DNA of 64,000 nt from Chitinophagaceae bacterium. Its GTDB lineage: Bacteria > Bacteroidota > Bacteroidia > Chitinophagales > Chitinophagaceae. A model generated the notes under the pieces. That model made no database searches. It was not told the origin of the DNA and saw only the letters and a list, made by a program, of their open reading frames with translations. Every line of letters starts with the position of its first letter. Position 1 is the stretch's first letter. Shown here piece by piece: positions 51,873 to 61,017 of this stretch. Position numbers and translations under genes: made by a program. Location: the NCBI GenBank assembly GCA_947447265.1, contig CANFKC010000006.1:1-64000 (forward strand), in the 5' to 3' direction.

Positions 51873-53276
51873 GTGAAAGAACGTATAAATATTGTATGGC
51901 TAAAACGTGACTTGAGGTTTACCGATAATGAGGCGCTCTATGTGGCGCAGCAGCAGGGTATACCACTGTTATTGGTATATTGTTTTGAGCCTTCCATTAT
52001 GTCCCACCACGATAGCGACGACAGGCACTGGCGGTTCGTTTACGAATCGTTGCAAGACATGCAGGAGCGCTTAGAAGCCATAAACGGGCAAATTGCTATT
52101 TTTCATAATGAAGCACTCACGGTATTCGAAGGGCTGAACAGGCAATACACTATTAATGCTGTTTTCACTCATCAGGAAACCGGTAACAAACTAACCTTTG
52201 ATCGTGACATAATGATGTCCGGCTTCTTTAAAGAAAATAACATTCTTTGGAAGGAGTACCAGACCAATGGCATCATCAGGCGATTAAAGTCGCGCAATAA
52301 CTGGGCCGAGCGCTGGAAGCAAAAGATGGCGGAGCACCCCAGGATAGTGGATGAACATAAGTGGAATTTCATTTGTCTCGAAACGACGTTTTATAATGCA
52401 CTCCGGGGCGCGGAACTACCGGCAGAAATTACCACCCGCAACAAAAACTTTCAGCAGGGTGGCGAATACTGGGCATGGCGCTACCTGGAAAGTTTTATTA
52501 AAGAGCGGTATGTCAACTACAGCAAACATATTTCTAAACCGGCACTAAGCCGTAAAGGCTGCAGCCGCCTGTCGCCATACCTGGCTTACGGAAATATAAG
52601 TATGCGCATGGTGTACCAATACACCATGCAGCATTATGAGGCATCGGGCAACAAGCGGGCCTTAACTAATTTCATATCGCGGCTGCATTGGCATTGCCAT
52701 TTCATCCAGAAGTTTGAGCTTAATTTCAATATGGAGTTTGAAAATGTAAGCCCGGCCTATGATAAACTTATTAAAACTAAAAATGAAGTTTATATCAAAG
52801 CCTGGCAGACTGGAAGTACCGGAGTGCCCTTAATTGACGCATGTATGCGTTGTGTGGTGCAAACAGGTTATATCAATTTCAGGATGCGGGCAATGGTTGT
52901 TTCGTTTTTTGTATTTAACCTGTGGCAAGACTGGCGGGAACTGCACTTTCTTGCGCGCCAGTTTTTAGACTACGAACCCGGTATACACTATCCGCAATTA
53001 CAAATGCAGGCAGGGGTTACAGGCGCTAATACCATCAGGATATACAACCCGATAAAAAACTCTGAAGACCACGATACGGAAGCTGTTTTTATAAAGCAGT
53101 GGTTGCCGGAGCTTGCGAAAATACCTGCCCACTTAATACACGAACCCTGGAAACTAAGCCTGATGGACCAAATGCTCTATGGCTGTGCAATAGGAAAAGA
53201 TTATCCCTATCCTATTGTTGATGTTGAAGAAACACGCAAGTATGCAAGTGACAGGGTGTGGGAATACCGTAAATGA
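51873..53276 (+). CDS. photolyase/cryptochrome-family flavoprotein (class I-related)
   Basis: 467 residues; GTG at 51873 (VKERINIVW) is preferred over the TTG one codon earlier. N-terminal photolyase alpha/beta domain ([18 protein letters not shown]) and C-terminal FAD-binding helical domain with [49 protein letters not shown], and the FAD-loop [19 protein letters not shown] with [11 protein letters not shown]-dependent, light-driven repair of pyrimidine dimers or signalling is expected. The unusual [10 protein letters not shown] and IHYPQLQMQ place it in a distinct subgroup, away from the E. coli PhrB type. It is the first gene of the cluster, and a DUF2256 gene follows after ten bases. Confidence 0.92.
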   Translation: MKERINIVWLKRDLRFTDNEALYVAQQQGIPLLLVYCFEPSIMSHHDSDDRHWRFVYESLQDMQERLEAINGQIAIFHNEALTVFEGLNRQYTINAVFTHQETGNKLTFDRDIMMSGFFKENNILWKEYQTNGIIRRLKSRNNWAERWKQKMAEHPRIVDEHKWNFICLETTFYNALRGAELPAEITTRNKNFQQGGEYWAWRYLESFIKERYVNYSKHISKPALSRKGCSRLSPYLAYGNISMRMVYQYTMQHYEASGNKRALTNFISRLHWHCHFIQKFELNFNMEFENVSPAYDKLIKTKNEVYIKAWQTGSTGVPLIDACMRCVVQTGYINFRMRAMVVSFFVFNLWQDWRELHFLARQFLDYEPGIHYPQLQMQAGVTGANTIRIYNPIKNSEDHDTEAVFIKQWLPELAKIPAHLIHEPWKLSLMDQMLYGCAIGKDYPYPIVDVEETRKYASDRVWEYRK

Positions 53277-53285
53277 ATTATTACT

Positions 53286-53435
53286 ATGAAAGGCGTAAAA
53301 AAGCAGAACCTGCCCGAGAAAATTTGCATCGTCTGTAACAGGCCATTTACCTGGCGCAAGAAGTGGGAAAAAAATTGGGACCAGGTATTGTGTTGCAGCG
53401 ACCGGTGCAGGAAAAGTAAGCAGACAGGAAAATGA
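53286..53435 (+). CDS. DUF2256 zinc-ribbon protein (49 aa)
   Basis: A 49-residue basic protein read from ATG 53286 to TGA 53435. Two cysteine pairs, C14-x-x-C17 (CIVC) and C37-x-x-x-C41 (CSDRC), with KKWEKNW between, match DUF2256, a small zinc-binding family often found beside cryptochrome/photolyase genes. The role is unknown; a nucleic-acid or maturation partner is a fair guess. Its stop overlaps the next start (ATGA), so it is translationally coupled to the iron-sulfur photolyase. A partial copy lies at 56339. Confidence 0.88.
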   Translation: MKGVKKQNLPEKICIVCNRPFTWRKKWEKNWDQVLCCSDRCRKSKQTGK

Positions 53436-54973
53436 AAACACAACGAACACTTCGCCTTATTTTAGGAGACCAGTTAAACAGCCAACATAGTTGGTATAAA
53501 ACTGTAGATGCTGATGTAACCTACGTAATGATGGAGTTGCGTAGCGAAACAGACTATGCAACACATCACATTCAAAAAGTAGTTGGCTTTTTTGCAGCAA
53601 TGCGTGCTTTTGCCCGGCATTTGGCAGAGCAACAGCACAATATCACATACATTAAATTAACTGATGCCCGAAATCAGCAGAGTTTTGAAAAGAATATTTG
53701 CGCCCTTATTGAGGAAAATGAGTTTACACATTTTCAATACCAGTTGCCCGATGAGTACCGTGTTGACAGAATGTTGCAGCAACTGACTGCGGCACTGGCC
53801 ATCGCCAGTTCATCGGTTGATACGGAGCATTTTTTTAGCACCCGCGATGAACTTGGAACGTTTTTTAAGGGCAAGAAGTTGTATTTAATGGAGAGTTTCT
53901 ATAGGTACATGCGCAGAAAACACAATGTACTTATGGATGGTGATGAGCCTCTTAACGGGCAGTGGAATTACGACAGTGACAACAGAAAAAAGTTGCCAGC
54001 CAAGCATAAACCCATTGCTCCCATGCTGCTGAATATTGACGTAAGGGATATAGTTGCAGAGTTGGCAAATACAGATGTAAAAACAATTGGTAGCATTGAT
54101 GCAGCGTCATTTTTGTGGCCGGTTAACCGCCAGCAGTCCCTCAAATTGCTGGAGTACTTTCTGCGCGAATGTCTACCGCTTTTTGGCACCTACCAGGACG
54201 CCATGGCCACAAACGAATGGTCGTTATATCACTCCCGCATATCCTTTTCTTTAAACACAAAAATGCTATCGCCGGCCGAAGTTATTGAAGCAGCAATAAA
54301 ACAGTGGCAGCAGCGCAGTAATGAAATACAATATAACCAGCTGGAAGGTTTTATACGGCAGATCATCGGCTGGCGGGAGTATATGCGCGGCATCTATTGG
54401 AATAAAATGCCTGAATATGGTACGCTCAATTATTTTGAGCACAAGGCGAAATTACCACAATGGTATTGGACCGGTAACACGAAGATGAATTGCCTGAAAA
54501 ACAGCATAAGGCAATCGCTGAATTATGCTTACGCACACCACATACAGCGCTTAATGGTTACGGGGAATTTTGCCCTGTTAGCTGGGGTGCACCCGGATGA
54601 ACTTGATGCATGGTATCTGGGTATTTATATCGACGCGTTAGACTGGGTAGAAATAACCAATACCCGCGGCATGAGCCAGTTTGCAGATGGTGGCATAGTG
54701 GGCACAAAGCCATACATAAGTACGGCCGCTTACATTGATAAAATGAGCAACTATTGCGGTACTTGCTATTACGATAAAGCAAAGAAAACAGGCGATAGAG
54801 CCTGTCCGTTCAATAGCCTGCACTGGAATTTTTACGATAAGCATGAAAGTAAACTGGGCAACAATCCACGGGTGCAAATGATGTACAGCATCCTGCGCAA
54901 AATGAAGCCGGATGAAAGGGCGGATTTATTGACTCAGGCCGATTATTATTTGCAAAACATTGATATGCTTTAG
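53432..54973 (+). CDS. iron-sulfur bacterial cryptochrome/(6-4) photolyase (FeS-BCP, PhrB-like)
   Basis: 513 residues. Opens RLILGDQLNSQHSW as in photolyase-related proteins. Four cysteines for a [4Fe-4S] cluster are at C354 (KMNCLKN), C442 and C445 (YCGTC), and C458 (ACPF). Their spacing equals that of Agrobacterium PhrB (350, 438, 441, 454) with a constant offset of four. His369-His370 (YAHHIQRLMVTGNF) match the PhrB active-site pair. (6-4) photoproduct repair using FAD, with a lumazine-type antenna, is known for that family and inferred here. It overlaps the DUF2256 stop by four bases and is followed one base later by the CRY-DASH gene. Confidence 0.95.
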   Translation: MKTQRTLRLILGDQLNSQHSWYKTVDADVTYVMMELRSETDYATHHIQKVVGFFAAMRAFARHLAEQQHNITYIKLTDARNQQSFEKNICALIEENEFTHFQYQLPDEYRVDRMLQQLTAALAIASSSVDTEHFFSTRDELGTFFKGKKLYLMESFYRYMRRKHNVLMDGDEPLNGQWNYDSDNRKKLPAKHKPIAPMLLNIDVRDIVAELANTDVKTIGSIDAASFLWPVNRQQSLKLLEYFLRECLPLFGTYQDAMATNEWSLYHSRISFSLNTKMLSPAEVIEAAIKQWQQRSNEIQYNQLEGFIRQIIGWREYMRGIYWNKMPEYGTLNYFEHKAKLPQWYWTGNTKMNCLKNSIRQSLNYAYAHHIQRLMVTGNFALLAGVHPDELDAWYLGIYIDALDWVEITNTRGMSQFADGGIVGTKPYISTAAYIDKMSNYCGTCYYDKAKKTGDRACPFNSLHWNFYDKHESKLGNNPRVQMMYSILRKMKPDERADLLTQADYYLQNIDML

Positions 54974-54974
54974 T

Positions 54975-56270
54975 ATGAAAACAGCAATTGTTTGGTTTAC
55001 AACTGACTTACGGTTACACGATAACGAAACGTTGATAACGGCCATAGCACAAAATGACCGGGTAATTCCCGTCTATTGTTTTCAGGATTCGGAATATCGC
55101 ACAACTGAGCTTGGATTTAGAAAAACAGGTGCCATACGCACGCAGTTTATTTTGCAATCCTTGCTTGACTTAGATAGCAATTTGCGGCAACTAGGTTCCG
55201 GGCTTTTGATAGTAAGGGGTGCTGCTGCCGAAGAGTTGACTAAACTGGTTATACAATACAATGCAACGGCCATTTACACCAAAGCTGAAGCGGCGCCGGA
55301 TGAGTTAACTACTCAAAAGGAAGTGGAGAATATGGTAAACCCGCTAAACTGCGTGCTCAAAACGTTTAATACTAATACCTTATTTCACCCCGCCGATCTG
55401 CCATTCCAGACACAACTGGTTCCGGATATATTTACTGCCTTCAGAACTAAGGTGGAGCGGGAATGTAAAGTGAGGGCTGTGTCTGAACGACCGGACGCAA
55501 TTTCTTCTCCGTCTTTGCCGGAAATTCAGCTGCCTGCGCTTTCTGACCTCCGCCTCGAGCCAGTTCAAATAGACGACCGGGCAGCTATTAATTTCCATGG
55601 TGGTGAAACCAGCGCTTTGGAGCGGATGCATTACTACTTTGCAAAGAGCAAATTGGTCTCCACCTATAAGGAAACCAGAAACCAGCTCGTTGGCGCAGAT
55701 TATTCAACCAAGTTCTCTGCATGGCTTTCGCTTGGTTGCATATCTCCACGGTACATTTTTCATATGCTGAAGGAATACGAAGCACAGTATGGGGCTAACG
55801 ATAGTACCTATTGGGTAATTTTTGAACTGCTATGGCGTGATTACTTTTGGCTGATGATGAAAAAATACGGCCGAAAATTCTTCTTAAAACAAGGGATTAA
55901 AGGCGTGCCAACAAAAGCCATAGCGCATAATAGGGAAGCGTTAATGAGCTGGGTAAATGGTAAGACAGGCGTAGACTTTGTAGATGCAAATATGCTGGAG
56001 TTAAAGTTAACCGGCTTTATGAGTAACAGGGGTAGGCAAAATGTGGCCAGCTATTTTTGTCATGACCTAAAGCTGGACTGGCGCTTAGGTGCAGCCTATT
56101 TTGAAGAGCAGTTAATAGATTACGACGTGTGCAGCAATTGGGGCAATTGGGCCTACATTGCCGGTGTAGGCAACGACCCGCGCCCCGACCGGTATTTCAA
56201 TTTGAAAAAGCAAGCTGACCAATATGATGCCGACAAGAAATTCCGGAACCTGTGGCTAAGTGAATTGTAA
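54975..56270 (+). CDS. cryptochrome DASH
   Basis: 431 residues from ATG 54975, one base after the stop of the upstream photolyase; a longer start (54960) would overlap and adds five poor residues. DASH features: AIVWFTTDLRLHDNETL, FHGGETSALERMHYYF, STYKETRNQLVGADYSTKFS, LSLGCISPRYIF, the diagnostic DSTYWVIFELLWRDYFWLMMKKYG, and MLELKLTGFMSNRGRQNVASY with NWGNWAYIAGVGNDPR. CRY-DASH proteins bind FAD and a folate antenna and repair dimers in single-stranded DNA. Last gene of the three-photolyase run; the end is near a DUF2256 remnant. Confidence 0.95.
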   Translation: MKTAIVWFTTDLRLHDNETLITAIAQNDRVIPVYCFQDSEYRTTELGFRKTGAIRTQFILQSLLDLDSNLRQLGSGLLIVRGAAAEELTKLVIQYNATAIYTKAEAAPDELTTQKEVENMVNPLNCVLKTFNTNTLFHPADLPFQTQLVPDIFTAFRTKVERECKVRAVSERPDAISSPSLPEIQLPALSDLRLEPVQIDDRAAINFHGGETSALERMHYYFAKSKLVSTYKETRNQLVGADYSTKFSAWLSLGCISPRYIFHMLKEYEAQYGANDSTYWVIFELLWRDYFWLMMKKYGRKFFLKQGIKGVPTKAIAHNREALMSWVNGKTGVDFVDANMLELKLTGFMSNRGRQNVASYFCHDLKLDWRLGAAYFEEQLIDYDVCSNWGNWAYIAGVGNDPRPDRYFNLKKQADQYDADKKFRNLWLSEL

Positions 56271-56338
56271 TTAATGAATCGAAATAATGCGCTACTGGAT
56301 ATTTATTTGATGGATTTGAATAGTTGGGCTGTACATTG

Positions 56339-56410
56339 TGGGAGAAAAATTGGGACCAGGTATTGTATTGCAGCGACCGGTGCTGGAAAAGTAAGCAAAC
56401 AAACAAGTAG
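56339..56410 (+). pseudogene. truncated second copy of the DUF2256 gene (C-terminal half)
   Basis: 72 bases nearly identical to 53364-53435. They encode WEKNWDQVLYCSDRCWKSK and end at a TAG, covering the second cysteine pair only. The first CxxC half is absent and a stop codon lies in frame upstream (TAG near 56321), so there is no start. It sits after CRY-DASH, in the place a DUF2256 gene would take. Best read as a broken duplicate. Confidence 0.8.
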
Positions 56411-56423
56411 ACGGCACGGCCGC

Positions 56424-57248
56424 TCACTTTTTATACAGCCACTTGAAGCCATTGTAGACCGCCTGATGGCCTATCGTTGCATGAGTTTCGTCTGGAAGGT
56501 AGTCGAGGTAAACACTTAGCTTTTTATTGTTGAGCGCCTTCAGTTTGTCGGCAAGCACATTGGCGTCAACTTCCATAACATGGGGTTCCGGGCTGGGTGC
56601 AAGACCCTCTTTACCAACAGCAATGAATACGTCTATTTTTCGGTTGGCATCCGTTAATACCATTGGCCTATTGAGTAGCGAAGCATTATCCCACCATAAG
56701 CTTGGGCTCACTACAAGGTACTTGTCGAATAGAGCAGGCCTCGTAAAAAGCACTTCTACAGCCAGCAACCCAGCTAACGACTCGCCAATGATCATTTTTT
56801 GCCCATTGGTGCGGTAATGTTTCCTGATATAGGGTTGTAGTTCATCTGCGAGGAAGCTGATGAACTTTGCTGATCCGCCAGTAGTAGGGAATCTTTCTTT
56901 CTCAGCCTTTATTGTTGTAGGGAAGGTCATGTCGCGTTCGCGGGCGGTATTGGCAATGCCTACTACTATCGATTTGGGCATCTTGTCTACCCAGGGAAAG
57001 GTGCAGAACTGCACGAGCCCTGCAATATGTATAAAATCTTCGTCTGCAGCGCCATCCAAAAGGTAGATAACAGGATAGGTGGCTGTATCTTTATCTGAAT
57101 AGCCTTCGGGTAGGTAAATATTCAGCGTTCTCGTCTCAGATAATAAATTGGAGTGTATTTTCTCTACCACACCCAGCTTGAAGCTCCCAGCCTGTGCGCC
57201 GCAGAAAAATGACTCCAGAACACAGAAAATGACCAACAGTTTTTTCAT
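56424..57248 (-). CDS. secreted alpha/beta-hydrolase, esterase D/Fes-like
   Basis: 274 residues from ATG 57248, giving a signal peptide (MKKLLVIFCVLESFFCGAQA); the upstream start is less likely. Esterase family (PF00756-type): LNIYLPEGYSDKDTATYPVIYLLDGA, nucleophile Ser157 in IIGESLAGLLAVE, LVVSPSLWWDN, and C-terminal His in DETHATIGH. Relatives hydrolyse siderophore esters, S-formylglutathione or acyl sugars; the substrate is unknown. It is divergent from the MFS gene. Confidence 0.9.
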   Translation of the reverse strand: MKKLLVIFCVLESFFCGAQAGSFKLGVVEKIHSNLLSETRTLNIYLPEGYSDKDTATYPVIYLLDGAADEDFIHIAGLVQFCTFPWVDKMPKSIVVGIANTARERDMTFPTTIKAEKERFPTTGGSAKFISFLADELQPYIRKHYRTNGQKMIIGESLAGLLAVEVLFTRPALFDKYLVVSPSLWWDNASLLNRPMVLTDANRKIDVFIAVGKEGLAPSPEPHVMEVDANVLADKLKALNNKKLSVYLDYLPDETHATIGHQAVYNGFKWLYKK

Positions 57249-57448
57249 CAACCAAAGGTAAAGACCGATGCCCAAATATATCCATGGAGGAAATACCGCA
57301 AAATGGGGTATTTATTCGATGGGGATGGGTTTGAGTAGCACGTTTGTTGTTTTGCCTGGCATTATTAGTCGTTTAATTGCTTCCGTACTGTCATTCCATT
57401 CCACTTTCCCCTCCCAATTCCCTATTTTAGTGCACACTAAAACAGCCC

Positions 57449-58678
57449 ATGAGCACACCCAATAAAATCTACACATCCCCATTTAACATTACTGTGCTGG
57501 TAGCGGGCATCGGTTTTTTTATTGATGCTTTCGATCTGTTCTTGTTTAATGTGTACCGTATCCCTTCCCTAAAGGATCTGGGCTTAACGGGTAGTGAACT
57601 GACGTTGACTGGTGAAAGGTTGCTTTCTATACAAATGGCGGGCATGATGCTGGGTGGTATTATTACGGGTATTTATGCCGATAAGAAGGGGAGGGTAGCA
57701 GTGTTGTTTGGTTCTATCCTGTTGTATTCACTGGCCAATTTTGCTAATGCCTTTGTGCAGGATGTGAATACGTATGCTGTTATCCGGTTTCTGGCGGGTG
57801 TGGGCCTGGCGGGCGAATTGGGCGCGGGCATAACGTTGGTATCAGAAAGTATGTCCATTGAAAAGCGGGGCTACGGAACCATTATGGTGGCCACCCTGGG
57901 GGCATTGGGTGCGGTAACTGCGGGACTCATCGGCGACGTTTTACCATGGCGCTATGCATTTCTTGCCGCAGGTGTAGCAGGTGGTATTTTACTTATCATG
58001 CGGTTAAAGTCATTTGAGCCATCTATGTTCAGCGAGAGTAATTCGGCCAATAAAAAGCGCGGCTCATTGTTACTGTTGTTTTCCTCCCCAAAAAGGGTGC
58101 TGAAGTATCTGGCCTGCATCCTTATGGGTATACCCATCTGGTATAGTGTGGGCTTGCTCATAACCCTGTCGCCGGAGATAGCGAAAATGCATGGCATTAC
58201 CGGTTTAAAACTATCCACCTGCTTCATCCTCTTTCAGGTAGGTATTACCAGCGGTGACCTGCTGAGTGGCATATTAAGCCAGTTGTTCAAAAGCCGTAAA
58301 AAGATTCTCATTTCGTTCATGGTGCTGGGCATACTTGCTACCATCTACCATTTTATAAGAATAGACCAAAGCCAGCAGCTCAACATTACTTCTTTCTTGA
58401 TGGGGTTAGGCTGTGGCTACTTATCGGTATTTGTTACATCGACTGCCGAGCATTTTGGTATTAATCTGCGTGTTACTGTCACCGCTACGGTTACCAACTT
58501 TATGCGTGGCGCACTGGTGTTGTTAATTCCATTGCACCAGGGCCTTGAACATGCGTTTGGCCTCAGCCTTACCGGTGGACTTGCTATAACAGGTTGCATC
58601 GTTTGGTCGCTTGCTTTGGTTTCCGTGCTGGCATTGCCAGATACATTCGGCAAATCACTTGCCTTCACGGAATCTTAG
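57449..58678 (+). CDS. major facilitator superfamily transporter
   Basis: 409-residue inner-membrane transporter with 12 predicted helices. The MFS motif A loop GIYADKKGRVAVLFG lies between helices 2 and 3, and a conserved R in IRFLAGVGLAGELGAG lies in helix 4. An acidic residue in helix 1 (FFIDAFDLFLFN) is like the sugar/aromatic-acid porters. The substrate cannot be told. It converges with the carbamoyltransferase gene, 21 bases between stops. Confidence 0.93.
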   Translation: MSTPNKIYTSPFNITVLVAGIGFFIDAFDLFLFNVYRIPSLKDLGLTGSELTLTGERLLSIQMAGMMLGGIITGIYADKKGRVAVLFGSILLYSLANFANAFVQDVNTYAVIRFLAGVGLAGELGAGITLVSESMSIEKRGYGTIMVATLGALGAVTAGLIGDVLPWRYAFLAAGVAGGILLIMRLKSFEPSMFSESNSANKKRGSLLLLFSSPKRVLKYLACILMGIPIWYSVGLLITLSPEIAKMHGITGLKLSTCFILFQVGITSGDLLSGILSQLFKSRKKILISFMVLGILATIYHFIRIDQSQQLNITSFLMGLGCGYLSVFVTSTAEHFGINLRVTVTATVTNFMRGALVLLIPLHQGLEHAFGLSLTGGLAITGCIVWSLALVSVLALPDTFGKSLAFTES

Positions 58679-58699
58679 GTGCGGGAGTATTGCGCTCAC

Positions 58700-60394
58700 T
58701 TACGCTTTCTCAAAAACATAATTGCCTATTACCATCATATCTAATGCGGTTTCATAGAATAACGCCAATGCCTCATAAGGTGTTTCAACTATTGGCATGC
58801 CTTTCCTATTCAGTGACGTATTTAGCAGAATGGAAGAGCCCGTCAGCGCTTTGAACTTATCCAGTAACGAATAGAATTTTGCATTGGTTTGTGCGGTTAC
58901 GGTTTGTACCCGGGCACTGCCGTCCACATGTACTATATCTTCATGGGCTATCTTGTATTCATCCTTTACCTGATCAACCAGTATCATATAGGGGCTTTCG
59001 TAGCCGTAGCAAAAATATTGGTTAACATCTTCAGCCATAACGGCCGGTGCAAATGGCCTGAAATCTTCCCTGAATTTTACATCTCTGTTTATGAAAGCGC
59101 GCACACCCTTTTTACGTCCATCGGCCAATATGCTTCTATTGCCTAAAGCGCGTGGCCCGAATTCAGCACCATCCTGGTACCAACCGATTACTTTACCATT
59201 TGCCAGGTGGGTGGCAGTATAATTGAAAACATCTGCTCCCAGCGCTTTGTAGGCGACATTCTTTTTGGGGTGGTCTGCTATAAACTGTTTTATGTTCTCA
59301 TGAATTGCCGTATCGCTATATGGTTTGCCAAGGTAGGTTGATCCGTTATGTATGCGCCTTTCCTGCTTCAATACTTCCAGCCAGCCGTAATAAGCGCAGC
59401 CGATAGCAAGGCCATTGTCAGCTGCTGCCGGGGTCATGTACAGGTTCTTAATTCCCGTTTCCCTTATTATTCTTGCATTGGCAACGGCATTTAGAGCAAC
59501 GCCGCCCGCATAACAAAGATTAGGGTGCGGCGCATATTCGTTTCTTTGTTTTACCAGGTATATTACCGCTTCCTCTACTTCCTGCTGCACCCATGCTGCA
59601 ATATCAGCGTAATAGTTGAAGTCCTTTTTAAAGCCCTCGTAGTTGCCTGCAGGTCTATTTAGTAGGTGTTGCAGGGTATCGTTTACAAACACCCGGCCCC
59701 CTTCCAGCCGGAAGATTTTTTCCTTTATTACATTCCGTTTGCCATAGGGTGCAAGGCCCATCAACTTGCCCACATCATCCATATTACCAAAAACATAGTT
59801 GCTCGCCATGCTGTAAAGGCCGCCAATGGAATGCTGCGTTGTCGGCATCCTCAGGGTGTCACCGCCAATACTAAACGCTGAAAAATCTTTATACAGTGGT
59901 TGCAGCGCATTGCCCGTATATCTATAAAAACTGTCTTTTTCTAATGGCGCACCATCAAGCTGGTCAGGAATGTAAGCCCCGTCAAGGTCGTCGCATTGCA
60001 GGTAACGGCTGCCGCAACCATCAATTATTAGAATATTAAAATCATTAAAAGGGCAGGTGCCGATTGCGCTGTAGGCATGCGCCAGGTGGTGAGATATTGA
60101 CACAAAAGGTACGTCGCAATCAGCTTTAAAAAAACGCTCACCTAAGTATTTGTGCTTTGCTATGGTTTCTTTCTCAAAATTTGCAGCCTGTACAACCAGC
60201 GAAAGGTCATCAACCGTAATGCCTGCGGCATCAAGGCAATATTGCACCGTAAGTTTATCGTTGCCACCATCATGTTTTTTACGGGTAAGCCGCTCTTTTT
60301 CTATTGCAAATAATAGTTCTCCATCTTTAAGAATACAGGTTGCACCATCGTGAGATAAGCCGGTGCCGAGCACATAAACAGGTTTTTGTTGCAT
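58700..60394 (-). CDS. carbamoyltransferase, NodU/CmcH family
   Basis: 564 residues. An N-terminal Kae1/YgjD-like ATPase domain with VLGTGLSHDGATCILKDG and the metal-binding SHHLAHAYSA (His102, His103, His106), and a C-terminal YrdC-like region with CYAGGVALNAVANARI and the strongly conserved DGAEFGPRALGNRSILADGR. Family members use carbamoyl phosphate and ATP to O-carbamoylate sugars, antibiotics or Nod factors. No biosynthetic cluster surrounds it, so the acceptor is unknown; polysaccharide decoration is possible. Confidence 0.94.
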   Translation of the reverse strand: MQQKPVYVLGTGLSHDGATCILKDGELLFAIEKERLTRKKHDGGNDKLTVQYCLDAAGITVDDLSLVVQAANFEKETIAKHKYLGERFFKADCDVPFVSISHHLAHAYSAIGTCPFNDFNILIIDGCGSRYLQCDDLDGAYIPDQLDGAPLEKDSFYRYTGNALQPLYKDFSAFSIGGDTLRMPTTQHSIGGLYSMASNYVFGNMDDVGKLMGLAPYGKRNVIKEKIFRLEGGRVFVNDTLQHLLNRPAGNYEGFKKDFNYYADIAAWVQQEVEEAVIYLVKQRNEYAPHPNLCYAGGVALNAVANARIIRETGIKNLYMTPAAADNGLAIGCAYYGWLEVLKQERRIHNGSTYLGKPYSDTAIHENIKQFIADHPKKNVAYKALGADVFNYTATHLANGKVIGWYQDGAEFGPRALGNRSILADGRKKGVRAFINRDVKFREDFRPFAPAVMAEDVNQYFCYGYESPYMILVDQVKDEYKIAHEDIVHVDGSARVQTVTAQTNAKFYSLLDKFKALTGSSILLNTSLNRKGMPIVETPYEALALFYETALDMMVIGNYVFEKA

Positions 60395-60612
60395 GGTAAC
60401 TAACGGTAGCTTTTTAGCGTTGCCAATGTAGGCATTTATAAGCTACCATAATTGTATTATTGTTCATTTTATCAACCTGTACAAAATTGTGAATTGATTG
60501 TTTATTGTAATTGGCCAGCGCACTTTTTTTGTTGCATTAAAAGCCCTGTTTATATAAAGATAATAAATTTTAATTTTTATCTGTAGATTGCATTTTGTTA
60601 ACAAAAGAATTT

Positions 60613-60620
60613 TATATTTG
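60613..60620 (+). promoter_or_regulatory. -7 promoter box for the 71-aa gene
   Basis: TATATTTG matches TAnnTTTG. An ATTG sits 22 bases upstream (60587-60590). The start codon is 61 bases downstream. Confidence 0.6.
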
Positions 60621-60681
60621 CACTCCATAATTTTACTGGTGCAAGACGCATCAACACTTTAAACCGCATAAAAGTATTTGT

Positions 60682-60897
60682 ATGAAAGTAACAATTGCAT
60701 GTTTACTAATTGCTTTGGCTGTATCTTTTGAAAGCACAGGACAGATTCGCAGAGTTAGCAGGATGCCATGTTTGAAATGCCATAAGGCTACGAAAAAAGC
60801 CGAAAAGGCACACTCAAAATTGCAGCAATCTCAGTTTGTAAAGGTTGATGATAATGCGAACGCCACAGCTGGCAAGCACCATCGTAAAGTATCGTAA
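60682..60897 (+). CDS. small secreted protein with a CxxCH motif (71 aa)
   Basis: Signal peptide at residues 1-21 (MKVTIACLLIALAVSFESTG, then Q). The mature part is short, basic and Lys/Ala/His-rich: RRVSRMPCLKCHKATKKAEK. Cys30-Leu-Lys-Cys33-His34 forms a CxxCH heme-c attachment motif; it could equally bind a metal. Own -7 box and a good terminator 11 bases after the stop support a real monocistronic gene. Function unknown. Confidence 0.7.
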   Translation: MKVTIACLLIALAVSFESTGQIRRVSRMPCLKCHKATKKAEKAHSKLQQSQFVKVDDNANATAGKHHRKVS

Positions 60898-60908
60898 AAA
60901 ATGAGTTA

Positions 60909-60932
60909 AAAAATCACCTACGGGTGATTTTT
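60909..60932 (+). terminator. rho-independent terminator after the 71-aa gene
   Basis: AAAAATCACC (60909-60918), loop TACG, GGTGATTTTT (60923-60932): a 10-bp perfect stem ending in a T-run. Confidence 0.85.
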
Positions 60933-61017
60933 GTTTATGGTTGTCTAATTTTGGTGGGTCAACTTCGTATGCAGACCTGAGTGCGTTAGAAGTGAACATA
61001 AAAATTGAAATTTCGGC

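Noticed and set aside
56274-56519. Plus-strand 81-codon frame starting after CRY-DASH
   Set aside because: It runs through the DUF2256 remnant in the wrong frame and then antisense to the esterase gene.
57253-57260. CAAAGGTA as a minus-strand -7 promoter box for the esterase gene
   Set aside because: Only four bases from the ATG, with no -33 partner; likely chance.
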